A DNA stretch of 52,987 nucleotides from CAZNYN01 sp964422205 (GTDB lineage Bacteria > Synergistota > Synergistia > Synergistales > Synergistaceae), in contig CAYRAI010000013.1 of NCBI GenBank assembly GCA_964422205.1, forward strand, positions 1-52,987. The letters are read 5' to 3'. The position numbers and the translations under genes were made by a program. Within the stretch, counting starts at the first letter, position 1. Each line of letters opens with the position of its first letter. Below, piece by piece: positions 18,072 to 25,803 of the stretch. The notes under the pieces are model-generated. The model was not told the DNA's origin. It was given only the letters and a program-made list of their open reading frames with translations, and made no database searches.

Positions 18072-18899
18072 ATGAGTCATAAGTTCTCACTTGCACACCT
18101 CACAGTTTTAGGCTGGAGCCCGGCAGAAATGGCCTACAACGCATCCCTCATAGGCTATGACTTCATCAGTATAAGAAATATCAATATGGGAGTAAAGGGA
18201 GAAAGGGACTTCTCCATTCCCATAGGCTCTCCGCGTTGGAAATCATTAAAGGAAGCTCTTGAAATTACAGGCATAGCCATAAACGACATAGAGCTGGCGC
18301 GCGTTGCGGACGGAGTGGACGTATCCTCATACGAAGAGGCTTTTGAAGCCGGCGCATCTTTGGGAGCACGCAATGTCATAAGCAGTATATGGACTGATGA
18401 CAAAGATTTTTACTTGGAGCAGTTTGCAAAGCTGTGTGACTTGGCTGCAAAATATAATCTCTTTATAAATCTTGAGTGGCCTTCATGGGCACCTGTAGGA
18501 ACTTTGGCACAGGTGCGCGAGGTACTGGACAGCGTAAAGAGAGCCAATGCCGGAGTAATGCTTGACACTCTTCACGCGTCACGCTCATATACAACCTATG
18601 AGGAGATAAAAGCCATTCCGCACGAACAGATAAAAATGGCTCATATCTGCGACGGCCCTGCCGAAATTCCCGATAAATCAGACAAGGAAGCTCTCATATT
18701 CACAGGCAGGGACGCAAGATACTATGTGGGAGAAGGAGCTATAGACATAGCCGGAATGGTTGCTCTGCTTCCGAAAGAGACAGTGCTTTCAATAGAACTT
18801 CCGCACCTGGAAAGGGTCGCCGAATATGGATATACCGAACATGCACGCCGCTGCCTTCTCTCTGCCAAAGAATATTTAAAGAAGAACGGCATAGTTTAG
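18072..18899 (+). CDS. TIM-barrel sugar isomerase/epimerase-like enzyme (IolE / dehydroshikimate-dehydratase fold)
   Basis: A 275-residue protein of the xylose-isomerase-like TIM-barrel superfamily, which includes inosose dehydratase (IolE), IolI and 3-dehydroshikimate dehydratase. The four metal-binding positions of the fold are visible: Glu in NLEWPSW, Asp in MLDTLHASR, His in MAHICDGPAE and Glu in SIELPHLE. RBS AGGAGG lies 9-10 bases before the ATG. Twenty-one bases separate it from the dehydroquinase-like gene, so the two form a transcription unit. Given its partners, a dehydratase acting on a keto-cyclohexane carboxylate is the favoured role. A dehydroshikimate dehydratase (to protocatechuate) is the main alternative, but no aromatic-ring-cleavage gene is nearby. 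Confidence 0.85.
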   Translation: MSHKFSLAHLTVLGWSPAEMAYNASLIGYDFISIRNINMGVKGERDFSIPIGSPRWKSLKEALEITGIAINDIELARVADGVDVSSYEEAFEAGASLGARNVISSIWTDDKDFYLEQFAKLCDLAAKYNLFINLEWPSWAPVGTLAQVREVLDSVKRANAGVMLDTLHASRSYTTYEEIKAIPHEQIKMAHICDGPAEIPDKSDKEALIFTGRDARYYVGEGAIDIAGMVALLPKETVLSIELPHLERVAEYGYTEHARRCLLSAKEYLKKNGIV

Positions 18900-18920
18900 G
18901 ATGGACGGAGGCACAACGGT

Positions 18921-19373
18921 ATGAAAAATATTCTTATGCTCCACGGCGTAAACCATAATATGTACGGACACAGAAACCCCAAATTTTACGGAACAGATAC
19001 CCTTGAGGATATTAATGCCGCCATGCTTAAAGAAGCCGACGAGATAGGCGGGCTTAAGATTGAGTTTTTTCAGAGCAACCATGAAGGTGACTGGGTCGAC
19101 AAGATAAATGAGGCTTATTTTAAAAAGACGGACGCAGTGCTTATCAACCCCGCCGCTTGGTCGTTTTACAGCCTAGCCATACATGACTCCCTCGAAATAC
19201 TTGAGTGTCCCATTATCGAAATACACATGTCAAACATTGCGGCAAGAGAAAATCTCGGACCGTCCATTACCGCGCCTGTAGCTTCGGGAGTGATAACTGG
19301 CATGGGGACAATCTGCTACACACTGGCTCTGCGCGCCGCATCCTTGCTCATCGACAGGAATAAGGCAAAATAA
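18921..19373 (+). CDS. Divergent type II 3-dehydroquinate dehydratase (AroQ-like)
   Basis: A 150-residue protein of normal type II dehydroquinase length. The catalytic Tyr23 and Arg18 (RNPKFYG), the substrate Asn11, FFQSNHEGDWVDKI and EIHMSN are kept. Several active-site positions differ from biosynthetic AroQ: the family THTSVA(L/I)RDAL reads SFYSLAIHDSL (His to Phe and Arg to His), and the HAREEFR loop reads AARENLG, losing the second Arg. The opening NGPNxNxLG is HGVNHNMYG. These changes suggest a related but different substrate, or operation in the hydrating direction. The gene is co-directional with the TIM-barrel gene and inside the IclR-controlled island, so a catabolic rather than biosynthetic role is likely. 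Confidence 0.85.
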   Translation: MKNILMLHGVNHNMYGHRNPKFYGTDTLEDINAAMLKEADEIGGLKIEFFQSNHEGDWVDKINEAYFKKTDAVLINPAAWSFYSLAIHDSLEILECPIIEIHMSNIAARENLGPSITAPVASGVITGMGTICYTLALRAASLLIDRNKAK

Positions 19374-19394
19374 ACTGCTCTTTGAACACTCTGT

Positions 19395-19437
19395 AAAAAG
19401 TAAGACTCGGCTCTCCACGGCCGGAACAGACTTTTTT
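19395..19437 (+). terminator. Weak terminator-like hairpin
   Basis: AAAAAGT and ACTTTTTT face each other around an imperfect GC-containing inner stem, ending in a T-run. It is 22 bases past the dehydroquinase-like stop. Stem quality is poor. Confidence 0.35.
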
Positions 19438-19512
19438 CCCGCCAAATTAGGGTGGCAAAAAATTTTTTACCAAAATTTCATCAAGCGGAAAAAAAATCTA
19501 CTAAATGGCATC

Positions 19513-19584
19513 TTGACAAATTCACAAAGAGAGATTATTGTATAGTTGTTTCCGTTATTTAGATTATATTTCCGTTCTATGAAA
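19513..19584 (+). promoter_or_regulatory. Promoter and IclR-type operators of the ThDP-enzyme operon
   Basis: TTGACA (19513-19518), 17 bases, then TATTGT (19536-19541). Downstream lie a half-site TTCCG (19550-19554) and an almost complete site TTCCG-TTCTA-TGAAA (19570-19584), both between the expected start point and the RBS (GGAGG before the ATG at 19621). Confidence 0.65.
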
Positions 19585-19620
19585 ACTGTTACTTAAAATT
19601 ACCCCTTCGGAGGTGCAGTA

Positions 19621-21450
19621 ATGCAAAAAGATTTAGTAGCATTTCAGCTAGTTAAGTTTCTTGAAGCACGCGGAGTAGAGAAGATTTTCGGACTTTGCGG
19701 CCATACCGTTATTGGTTTTCTCGACGCACTGAAGGACAGCAGCATTCAGTATATATCGGTACGGCACGAACAGATAGCCGCTCACGCTGCGGACGGCTAC
19801 GCAAGAGGCAAAAACTGTAAGGTTCCCGGAGTTGTAATGACACATTTGGGCCCTGGACTGACAAACGCCACAACAGGAGTTGCAGAAGCAGGTCTTAATT
19901 CCATTCCTATGGTTGTCATCGCTGGAGATGTTCCAACATGCTACTTCGGACGTCACCCGCATCAGGAAGTCAACATGCACGCAGACGCCAGCCAGTATGA
20001 AATATACCGCCCCTTTGTCAAAAGAGCGTGGCGCGTGGATCGCCCTGAGCTTCTGCCCGAAGTTATGGACAAAGCCTTCCGCCTTGCCGTAACGGGACGC
20101 CCCGGTCCTGTGCTTGTTTCCGTTCCTATGGATATCTTCTCTATGGAGATAGACACACGCTTCTTTGAAGCAAGAATGAACAATTTTCCCGAACTTCCCA
20201 AGCCAGGAATGGACGAAGCGACGGCCGAGGAGATAGCGACACTCCTTGCAGAGGCTAAGAACCCCGTTCTCTATCCAGGAGGAGGCGTAATTTCATCGGG
20301 CGGGGCAAAGGCTCTCACGGAGCTTGCTACACACCTTGAAATCCCGGTCCTTTACACTCTTATGGGTAAGGGTTCCATCCCCGACAATCATCCGATGGCT
20401 GTTGGAATGACAGGTTTTTGGGGAACGGAGTTCAATAACACAACCGCAATGAATGCCGATGTGATGATGGCAATAGGGACAAGACTTTCCGAGGCAGATT
20501 CAAGTTCATGGTACATGGGCGAGACATTTGACGTTCCGCCGACAAAGCTCATCCACATTGATATCAATCAGGAAGAGATCGGACGCAATTTTAATACGGT
20601 AATAGGCGCTATATGTGACGCTAAGGCAGCTCTTGAGGCAATACTGGCAGCCGCTAAGAAGAAGTATCCGTACGGTGTCAAACGCCCGGAAAAAACCGCG
20701 GCGATAGCTGCAGCCAAAGCAGCTTACAAGGAAACCTTAGTTGCCGCTCAGAATTCGCCTCAGTTCCCGATGCGCCCTGAACGGATCCTAAAAGACCTGC
20801 GCGAGGCTCTGCCGAAAGACGGCTACGTCGTTGCGGACGTGGGTTGGAATAAGAACGGTGTAGGACAGCAGTTTGAAATTTACGAACCTGGCACTTTCGT
20901 AGCTCCAGGAGGACTTTGCACAATGGGCTACGGCCCCTCCGCGGCACTAGGCGTTAAAGTGGCAAATCCGGACAAGAAAGTTGTGGCTCTTATAGGCGAC
21001 GGCGGCATGGGAACCAACGTATCGCCCTTTGCCACGGCAGCGATGGACGGGGTAGCGGTAGTTTGGGTCGTAATGAACAACTGCGCATTCGGAACGATAG
21101 CCGGACTTGAGCGTCAGCACTATGACCACCAGTTTGGCACTCTCTTTATGAGAGACGGAGAGCCGTACAGCCCCGACTTTGCCGCAATAGCGGAGGCATA
21201 CGGCATAAAGGGCTACCAGATAACAAAAGCGGAGGACTTCAAGCCCGCTCTCGAAGAGGCACTGGCATCAAACAAACCATGCGTGATAGATGTAAGGATG
21301 GAAAATGCGCCGGTCGTCACATGGGGCTGCTGGAACATAAACGACATCTACCGCAAACGCGGCGAAGAAAAGCCATGGAGACAGTGGGCATGGGAAGAGA
21401 CAGAGCCTTGGTATATGCCGGAACTCAAAGATAAGAAAAAGAAGAAATAA
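19621..21450 (+). CDS. ThDP-dependent enzyme, acetolactate-synthase/IolD-like
   Basis: A 609-residue member of the thiamine-diphosphate superfamily with the Pyr / central / PP domain order. The ThDP-activating Glu50 lies in VRHEQIAAHAADGYAR. The Mg-ThDP motif begins at GDGG (459-462) and ends with MNN 26-28 residues later. The superfamily covers acetolactate synthase, sulfoacetaldehyde acetyltransferase, and the ring-opening hydrolases IolD and cyclohexane-1,2-dione hydrolase. Sequence by eye does not decide among them. No acetolactate-synthase small subunit is adjacent. The next gene, an acylating aldehyde dehydrogenase, suggests the product is an aldehyde. Ring-opening hydrolysis of a cyclic 1,2-dione is the favoured inference; decarboxylation of a 2-keto acid is the main alternative. 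Confidence 0.88.
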   Translation: MQKDLVAFQLVKFLEARGVEKIFGLCGHTVIGFLDALKDSSIQYISVRHEQIAAHAADGYARGKNCKVPGVVMTHLGPGLTNATTGVAEAGLNSIPMVVIAGDVPTCYFGRHPHQEVNMHADASQYEIYRPFVKRAWRVDRPELLPEVMDKAFRLAVTGRPGPVLVSVPMDIFSMEIDTRFFEARMNNFPELPKPGMDEATAEEIATLLAEAKNPVLYPGGGVISSGGAKALTELATHLEIPVLYTLMGKGSIPDNHPMAVGMTGFWGTEFNNTTAMNADVMMAIGTRLSEADSSSWYMGETFDVPPTKLIHIDINQEEIGRNFNTVIGAICDAKAALEAILAAAKKKYPYGVKRPEKTAAIAAAKAAYKETLVAAQNSPQFPMRPERILKDLREALPKDGYVVADVGWNKNGVGQQFEIYEPGTFVAPGGLCTMGYGPSAALGVKVANPDKKVVALIGDGGMGTNVSPFATAAMDGVAVVWVVMNNCAFGTIAGLERQHYDHQFGTLFMRDGEPYSPDFAAIAEAYGIKGYQITKAEDFKPALEEALASNKPCVIDVRMENAPVVTWGCWNINDIYRKRGEEKPWRQWAWEETEPWYMPELKDKKKKK

Positions 21451-21492
21451 TCATAAATAAAATTTTAAAAATTATTCAGGAGATGTTTCATT

Positions 21493-22911
21493 ATGGCAAA
21501 TCACGAAATAACACTGGAACAGGTAGCGGCTTTAGACGAGATTTTTGCCAAGGCCAGAGCAGCCGAAAAAGTAATCGAAAACTATACTCAGGAACAGGTT
21601 GACCGTATGGTACGCTGTGTAGCATGGGCTGCCGGAAACCCCAAGGCATTCCAGGAAATATGCTGGATGGGTGTTGACGAAGCGGGAGCAGGAGACAGAA
21701 ACGGACGCTACGGCAAGCGCCATAAAATTCTTGGAGTTCTGCGCGACGCACTTCGTCAAAAGAGCGTAGGAATCATCGAGACTCTGCCGGAGAAGGGTAT
21801 AGTCCGCTACGGCAAGCCGACGGGAGTTATAACCTCTCTTATCCCCATGACAAATCCGGAACTTACCCCTATAGTGACGGCAATATATGCTCTTAAAGCA
21901 CGCGATGTCGTTGTCTTTTCGCCGCATCCCCGCACTGTAAAGACAACAAATAAGGTCGTTCAGATTATGAGAGACGCTCTTGCTACAATAGGCGAGAATC
22001 CCGATTTCCTTCAGTGCGTAACAGAAGTAAATATGGACCTTGTAGCGGAAGCAATGAAGCGCTGCGATCTTATTATGGCTACAGGCGGCCCCGCAATGAC
22101 AAAGGCAGCCCACAGCAGCGGCAAACCTGCATATTGCTCGGGCGCAGGAAACGCGACAATGATTTTTGACGAGACGACCGATGTCAAACAGGCAGCCATG
22201 AACACAAGAATAAGCAAGACTTCCGACTTTGGTTCAGGCTGTTCCGCAGACGGCAACCTTATCATCAGCGACCAGGTCTATGATGATATGCTTGCGGCTC
22301 TTGAGGCTGAAGGCGGCTACCATGCTACGGACGAAGAGCGCGAAGCGATAAAGAAAGTTATGTGGGATGAAGCGGGACACAGAATAGTGGCGTCAGTCGC
22401 CGTATCCCCCCAGGAACTCTGCCGCCAGGCAGGATTTGAGATCCCGGCCGACCGTAAATTTGTAATGGTAAACAGCGAAGGAATAGGCAAAGAGTTCAAA
22501 TTCAGCGGAGAAAAGCTTACGACCCTCTTGACCCTTTACAAATATGAGGGCGAGTTTGAGAACGCTCTTAAGATGATGGATGAGATTTACAAAGTCGGCG
22601 GACGCGGACACAGCTGCGGCATATTCAGCTTTGACGACGACCACATCAACCGTTTGGCTCTCAGAGCTCCCGTAACGAGAGTAATGGTGCGTCAGCCTCA
22701 GTCAAAGGCGAATGCCGGAAGCGCGCAGAACGGTATGGCAATGACTTCCAGCATGGGCTGCGGAACATGGGGCGGCAACCAGGTATCCGAAAACATAGCT
22801 CTTAAACACTACATGAACAGCACATGGGTCGCAAAGCCGATAATGACAGACCAGCCCGCTGAGGATATACTTTTTGGCGAGTTCTACGATCCTACAGTGA
22901 CAAAAGACTAG
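21493..22911 (+). CDS. CoA-acylating aldehyde dehydrogenase (SauS/EutE-like)
   Basis: A 472-residue aldehyde dehydrogenase of the CoA-acylating class, converting an aldehyde, CoA and NAD(P)+ to an acyl-CoA. The probable catalytic Cys250 sits in FGSGCSADGN. The KPTGVITSLIPMTNP segment and the C-terminal GGRGHSCGIFS segment resemble EutE, AdhE-N and sulfoacetaldehyde dehydrogenase SauS. Length matches SauS/EutE. RBS CAGGAG precedes the ATG, 42 bases after the ThDP gene and 20 bases before the dehydrogenase gene. The best reading is oxidation of the aldehyde released by the ThDP enzyme to a CoA thioester. No sulfoacetate ligase or sulfite-releasing lyase is present to support a sulfonate role. 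Confidence 0.88.
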   Translation: MANHEITLEQVAALDEIFAKARAAEKVIENYTQEQVDRMVRCVAWAAGNPKAFQEICWMGVDEAGAGDRNGRYGKRHKILGVLRDALRQKSVGIIETLPEKGIVRYGKPTGVITSLIPMTNPELTPIVTAIYALKARDVVVFSPHPRTVKTTNKVVQIMRDALATIGENPDFLQCVTEVNMDLVAEAMKRCDLIMATGGPAMTKAAHSSGKPAYCSGAGNATMIFDETTDVKQAAMNTRISKTSDFGSGCSADGNLIISDQVYDDMLAALEAEGGYHATDEEREAIKKVMWDEAGHRIVASVAVSPQELCRQAGFEIPADRKFVMVNSEGIGKEFKFSGEKLTTLLTLYKYEGEFENALKMMDEIYKVGGRGHSCGIFSFDDDHINRLALRAPVTRVMVRQPQSKANAGSAQNGMAMTSSMGCGTWGGNQVSENIALKHYMNSTWVAKPIMTDQPAEDILFGEFYDPTVTKD

Positions 22912-22931
22912 AATCGGAAGGTGAGGCTCTC

Positions 22932-23813
22932 ATGTTCAATACTACGGTAAATACAAAATTCTTCGGGCTGCTCGGCAGTCCTTTGAGCCAGAGCGCTGCG
23001 CCTTTCATGCAGAACAGTGTCTATCAGAAGCTCGGAATGGACTGTCTCTATGTCCCGCTTGAAATCGACATGGAACAGCTCGAGCATGTAATAAAGAACC
23101 TTGAGAACTTTCACTATGCCGGTTCGGGAGTGACTATGCCGTTTAAAACTCATGCCTACAAATACCTTGACGGCCTTGCCGATTCGGCAAAGTATACTGA
23201 GGTGGTAAATACCATAGTTTTCGAGAATGGTAAAAAAATCGGGCACAACACGGACGGTACAGGCTTTGTGCTATCATTGAAAAACCAGCTGGCCCTTGTG
23301 ATACCGGAACACAAATATTTGATTCTGGGCTCAGGCGGGGCGGCAACGGCAATAGCATGTGCTCTTGCCACAGAAGGAGCAAAGGACATTCGCTCTCTAT
23401 GTATTGCTAAGGACTATTTCTGCGCGGAGACTCTCTATGCCAGAGTGGACAAACACTTCCCCATGGTCTGCACCATAGCGGAAATGACAGATAAAAACAT
23501 TGCTGAATCTCTTGAAAAGTATGACGTCATCATACACGCTACAAAGGTCGGCATGTATCCTCACTGCGACGATATACTTTTTGACCCTGAGCTTCTGAAA
23601 CCAGAGCATATAGTATGCGACGTTGTCTACGTCCCTGTAATGACAAAGCTGCTTAAAGAAGCTGCCGCACGCGGCTGCAAGACTCTCTCGGGGCTTTGGA
23701 TGAACACATATCAGGCGGCAGAGCAGATACGCCTTTGGACCGGAGTTGAAGCACCTACCGATTACATGTATGAGCACAGCCTTGAATACCTTCGTTCACA
23801 GGGCAAAGCTTAA
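22932..23813 (+). CDS. Shikimate/quinate dehydrogenase homologue (AroE/YdiB-like)
   Basis: A 293-residue NAD(P)-dependent dehydrogenase of the AroE family. The catalytic Lys (GVTMPFKT), the NTDGTGF Asp, the GSGGAATAIA nucleotide loop and the C-terminal TYQAAEQIRLWTG Gln are conserved. The carboxylate-binding HSxSP motif reads QSAAP (second Ser lost), and NVTxPFK reads GVTMPFK, so the substrate pocket is not that of biosynthetic AroE. Quinate dehydrogenases also vary here. It follows the aldehyde dehydrogenase by 20 bases with RBS GGAAGGTGAG. A catabolic oxidation of quinate, shikimate or a related cyclitol acid is the likely role. Confidence 0.88.
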   Translation: MFNTTVNTKFFGLLGSPLSQSAAPFMQNSVYQKLGMDCLYVPLEIDMEQLEHVIKNLENFHYAGSGVTMPFKTHAYKYLDGLADSAKYTEVVNTIVFENGKKIGHNTDGTGFVLSLKNQLALVIPEHKYLILGSGGAATAIACALATEGAKDIRSLCIAKDYFCAETLYARVDKHFPMVCTIAEMTDKNIAESLEKYDVIIHATKVGMYPHCDDILFDPELLKPEHIVCDVVYVPVMTKLLKEAAARGCKTLSGLWMNTYQAAEQIRLWTGVEAPTDYMYEHSLEYLRSQGKA

Positions 23814-23918
23814 CAAAATCACGTACAGGCTCATATAGGACATATTCCTCGCGGCGCTTTGGCTTCGCGGGGATTTGTCTTATTGCGAAATATCTTTGAA
23901 ATATCGAGGTGCAAATTT

Positions 23919-24827
23919 ATGAAGAACAACTATTTTTTAGGAGTTTTGGCAGGAGTATGCACGGCTCTAGTCTGGGGAGCACAGAGCCCCATAGCGAAAA
24001 TAATATCGGCAAGCGGAGTGAGCCAAGTCTCCGTAATGTGCTATCGTGCTCTCTTTGCCGTAACAACGGTAGGAATTTTTATCCTCTGTACAAAGGGGCG
24101 CTCCTCCTTCAAACTATCGCGCACTTCAGCTTGTTCTTACGCGGCTGTGGGTATTCTGGGCATAGGGTGCAACGCTACGGGCTTTATGCTCTCATGCGTA
24201 TATCTTTCCGTCCCTCAGGCTCTTATACTGCACTACACATTTCCGCTTGTCACAATGGCGGGCGAGATATTTGTCACAGGAGAAAGGCCGACCAAGCTTC
24301 AAATTATATCGGGCTTCCTGGTAATGCTGGGGCTTTACATTGGTTTTTTCTACGGCAAAAGTTCGTTTTTGACAGGAATATCACCAATAGGCATAGCATG
24401 GGGCACTCTTTCAGTCTTTGCCATTGCCGGACAGACTCTTATAACAAGAAAAATTTCAAAAACAGGAGATTCTGACCCCATCATACAGCTTTTCTACGCC
24501 CATGTCTTCGCGGGAATCTTTCTGATATCTGCAAAGAGCGCTCTTACCGGCTGGTCTGATTTGCAATTTCTGACACCACGCATATTTGCCATCATACATT
24601 ATCCTGCAATTGCAGCAAGTATTTTGGGATTCGGCTTCCTCTTTACATCGTTAAAATATATTCCAGCGTCCCTTACCAGCATGATTCTTACCCTTGAAAT
24701 AGCCGTAGCTCTGACACTGACTCCTATACTGCTTCATCAAATTCCGACTCCGCACGAAATAGCGGGCTGTGCTGTTATACTGGCATCGGTGCTATGTTCC
24801 ATATTAAGCAGAAGAAAGAGTTTATAA
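23919..24827 (+). CDS. EamA/DMT-family permease
   Basis: A roughly 302-residue membrane protein with about ten hydrophobic segments in two EamA repeats (GVLAGVCTALVWGAQSP and GIAWGTLSVFAIAGQTL open the halves). The ATG at 23919 has AGGTG about seven bases upstream and is better than the in-frame TTG at 23859. It ends the plus-strand unit of the island and probably carries the unit's substrate or an overflow product; DMT substrates cannot be read from sequence. Confidence 0.85.
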   Translation: MKNNYFLGVLAGVCTALVWGAQSPIAKIISASGVSQVSVMCYRALFAVTTVGIFILCTKGRSSFKLSRTSACSYAAVGILGIGCNATGFMLSCVYLSVPQALILHYTFPLVTMAGEIFVTGERPTKLQIISGFLVMLGLYIGFFYGKSSFLTGISPIGIAWGTLSVFAIAGQTLITRKISKTGDSDPIIQLFYAHVFAGIFLISAKSALTGWSDLQFLTPRIFAIIHYPAIAASILGFGFLFTSLKYIPASLTSMILTLEIAVALTLTPILLHQIPTPHEIAGCAVILASVLCSILSRRKSL

Positions 24828-24828
24828 G

Positions 24829-24868
24829 AAAAACGCACCTCCCGATTATTTGGGAATGTGCGTTTTTT
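24829..24868. terminator. Bidirectional terminator between permease and IclR genes
   Basis: AAAAACGCAC (24829-24838) pairs with GTGCGTTTTT (24858-24867), with an extra TCCC/GGGA stem inside. A- and T-runs on both sides allow termination of both convergent transcripts. Confidence 0.85.
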
Positions 24869-24880
24869 CGTCTTATCCTG

Positions 24881-25624
24881 CTATATCTGTGTCGCTATTT
24901 CCCGACACATTTTTTGTATTTTGGGTACTATGGCATGTCCCTCTTCCTCCGTAAAGCGAAGCGAAGGCCCTGCTACGGAAAATGAATATTCTATATCTCC
25001 CCGTCTGTTAAATATTGGCACGGCAACGGAGAAAATGCCCTCTTCTCTGTCACCGTAGCTGACAGCATAACCTAAAGAACGTATCTTCAGAATCTCTTCT
25101 CTGAAAAGTACAGGGTCGCACAGAGTTGTCTGGGTTATCGGATGAGCTTTTGCAATCTCTCTTTCGATAATTTCCTCTCCCATGAAAGCAAGCAGAGCTC
25201 TGCCTCCGGCGCCGGTCCAAAGTGGCATTCTGTCTCCGATTCTCATTACACATCTCATGCTCAATAAGCTATCCACATGCTCGAAACAGACGCGGTAGTC
25301 CTCCACAACTCCGTAAAGGGAGACCGCTTCCTTTGTCTCTTCGCGCACCTGCTTCATGTACGGATATATTATCTGCTGCGGACGGAAATTGACCTTTGCT
25401 ATGCTGCCCAGCAAATAGAGCTGGTTGCCCAAAGAGTAGCAGCGGTCACTGTGTCTGTGAAGCATGTTCATATTTTCAAGCGTGCCTGCAAGTCTTAAAG
25501 TCGTAGTTATCGGCAGCCCGATTCTGTTTGCAAGTTCGCTCAGAGACAGTTTGTAGTCATCCCTGGTAAAGGCTTTTAATATAGAAAAAGCTCGTTCTAC
25601 AGAACGCACTGAATCTTCTTTCAT
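24881..25624 (-). CDS. IclR-family transcriptional regulator of the island
   Basis: A 247-residue IclR-type regulator. The winged helix (about 5-65: SVRSVERAFSILKAF, LSLSELANRIGLPITTTLRLAGTLE) is followed by the effector domain (about 80-245) with typical MPLWTGAGGRALLAFM and AVPIFNRRGDIEYSFSVAGPS stretches. The ATG at 25624 (GGGG seven to eight bases upstream) is chosen. The longer frame to 25672 would run through the operators and lacks a ribosome site. Palindromes in its own leader match those before the catabolic genes, so it probably controls both itself and the island in response to a pathway acid. Confidence 0.9.
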   Translation of the reverse strand: MKEDSVRSVERAFSILKAFTRDDYKLSLSELANRIGLPITTTLRLAGTLENMNMLHRHSDRCYSLGNQLYLLGSIAKVNFRPQQIIYPYMKQVREETKEAVSLYGVVEDYRVCFEHVDSLLSMRCVMRIGDRMPLWTGAGGRALLAFMGEEIIEREIAKAHPITQTTLCDPVLFREEILKIRSLGYAVSYGDREEGIFSVAVPIFNRRGDIEYSFSVAGPSLRFTEEEGHAIVPKIQKMCREIATQI

Positions 25625-25642
25625 ACGGCTGCACCCCTTGTT

Positions 25643-25709
25643 TTCCAATAAGTGGAATAATTGTCCATTCAACGGGATATATAATACCTTTAATGTTCAA
25701 ATTTTGCAA
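25643..25709 (-). promoter_or_regulatory. IclR promoter with two tandem operators
   Basis: On the minus strand TTGCAA (25704-25709) and TATTAT (25681-25686) are 17 bases apart. Downstream lie GTCCA-TTCAA-CGGGA (25663-25677, imperfect) and the perfect TTCCA-ATAAG-TGGAA (25643-25657), starting exactly 20 bases apart. This fits autorepression. Confidence 0.7.
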
Positions 25710-25729
25710 ATGCCTTTTAGCTTGTTTTT
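25702..25729. repeat. 28-bp direct repeat, left copy
   Basis: This stretch (TTTTGCAAATGCCTTTTAGC at its left end) matches 28238-28265 with one mismatch in 28. The right copy overlaps the 3' end of the rarD gene. Together they flank a 2.5-kb segment with a foreign-looking gene. The left copy also supplies the -35 box of the IclR promoter. Confidence 0.75.
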
Positions 25730-25752
25730 TTGTGGTTTAGACATGGCAAAAA

Positions 25753-25803
25753 AAGCACTCTCCGCAGCTCTCACTGCGGTAGTATCCTTATAGTACAGTG
25801 CTT
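25753..25803 (-). terminator. Structured RNA ending in a T-run (terminator or small RNA end)
   Basis: On the minus strand AAGCACT pairs with AGTGCTT around an inner CCGCAG-TGAGAG-CTGCGG hairpin, followed by a T7 run (the T-run overlaps the closing arm). No gene lies upstream on that strand before 26223, so it would terminate either read-through or an unannotated small transcript. Confidence 0.5.

Noticed and set aside
18072..18899. Straight dehydroshikimate dehydratase to protocatechuate
   Set aside because: Not excluded, but no protocatechuate decarboxylase, dioxygenase or reductase is present, and the ThDP and acylating dehydrogenase genes are better explained by a non-aromatic route.
16855..25624. 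Sulfoacetaldehyde/sulfonate degradation as the island's role
   Set aside because: The aldehyde dehydrogenase resembles SauS, but there is no sulfoacetate-CoA ligase, isethionate lyase or sulfite-handling gene, and the AroE/AroQ homologues would be unexplained.
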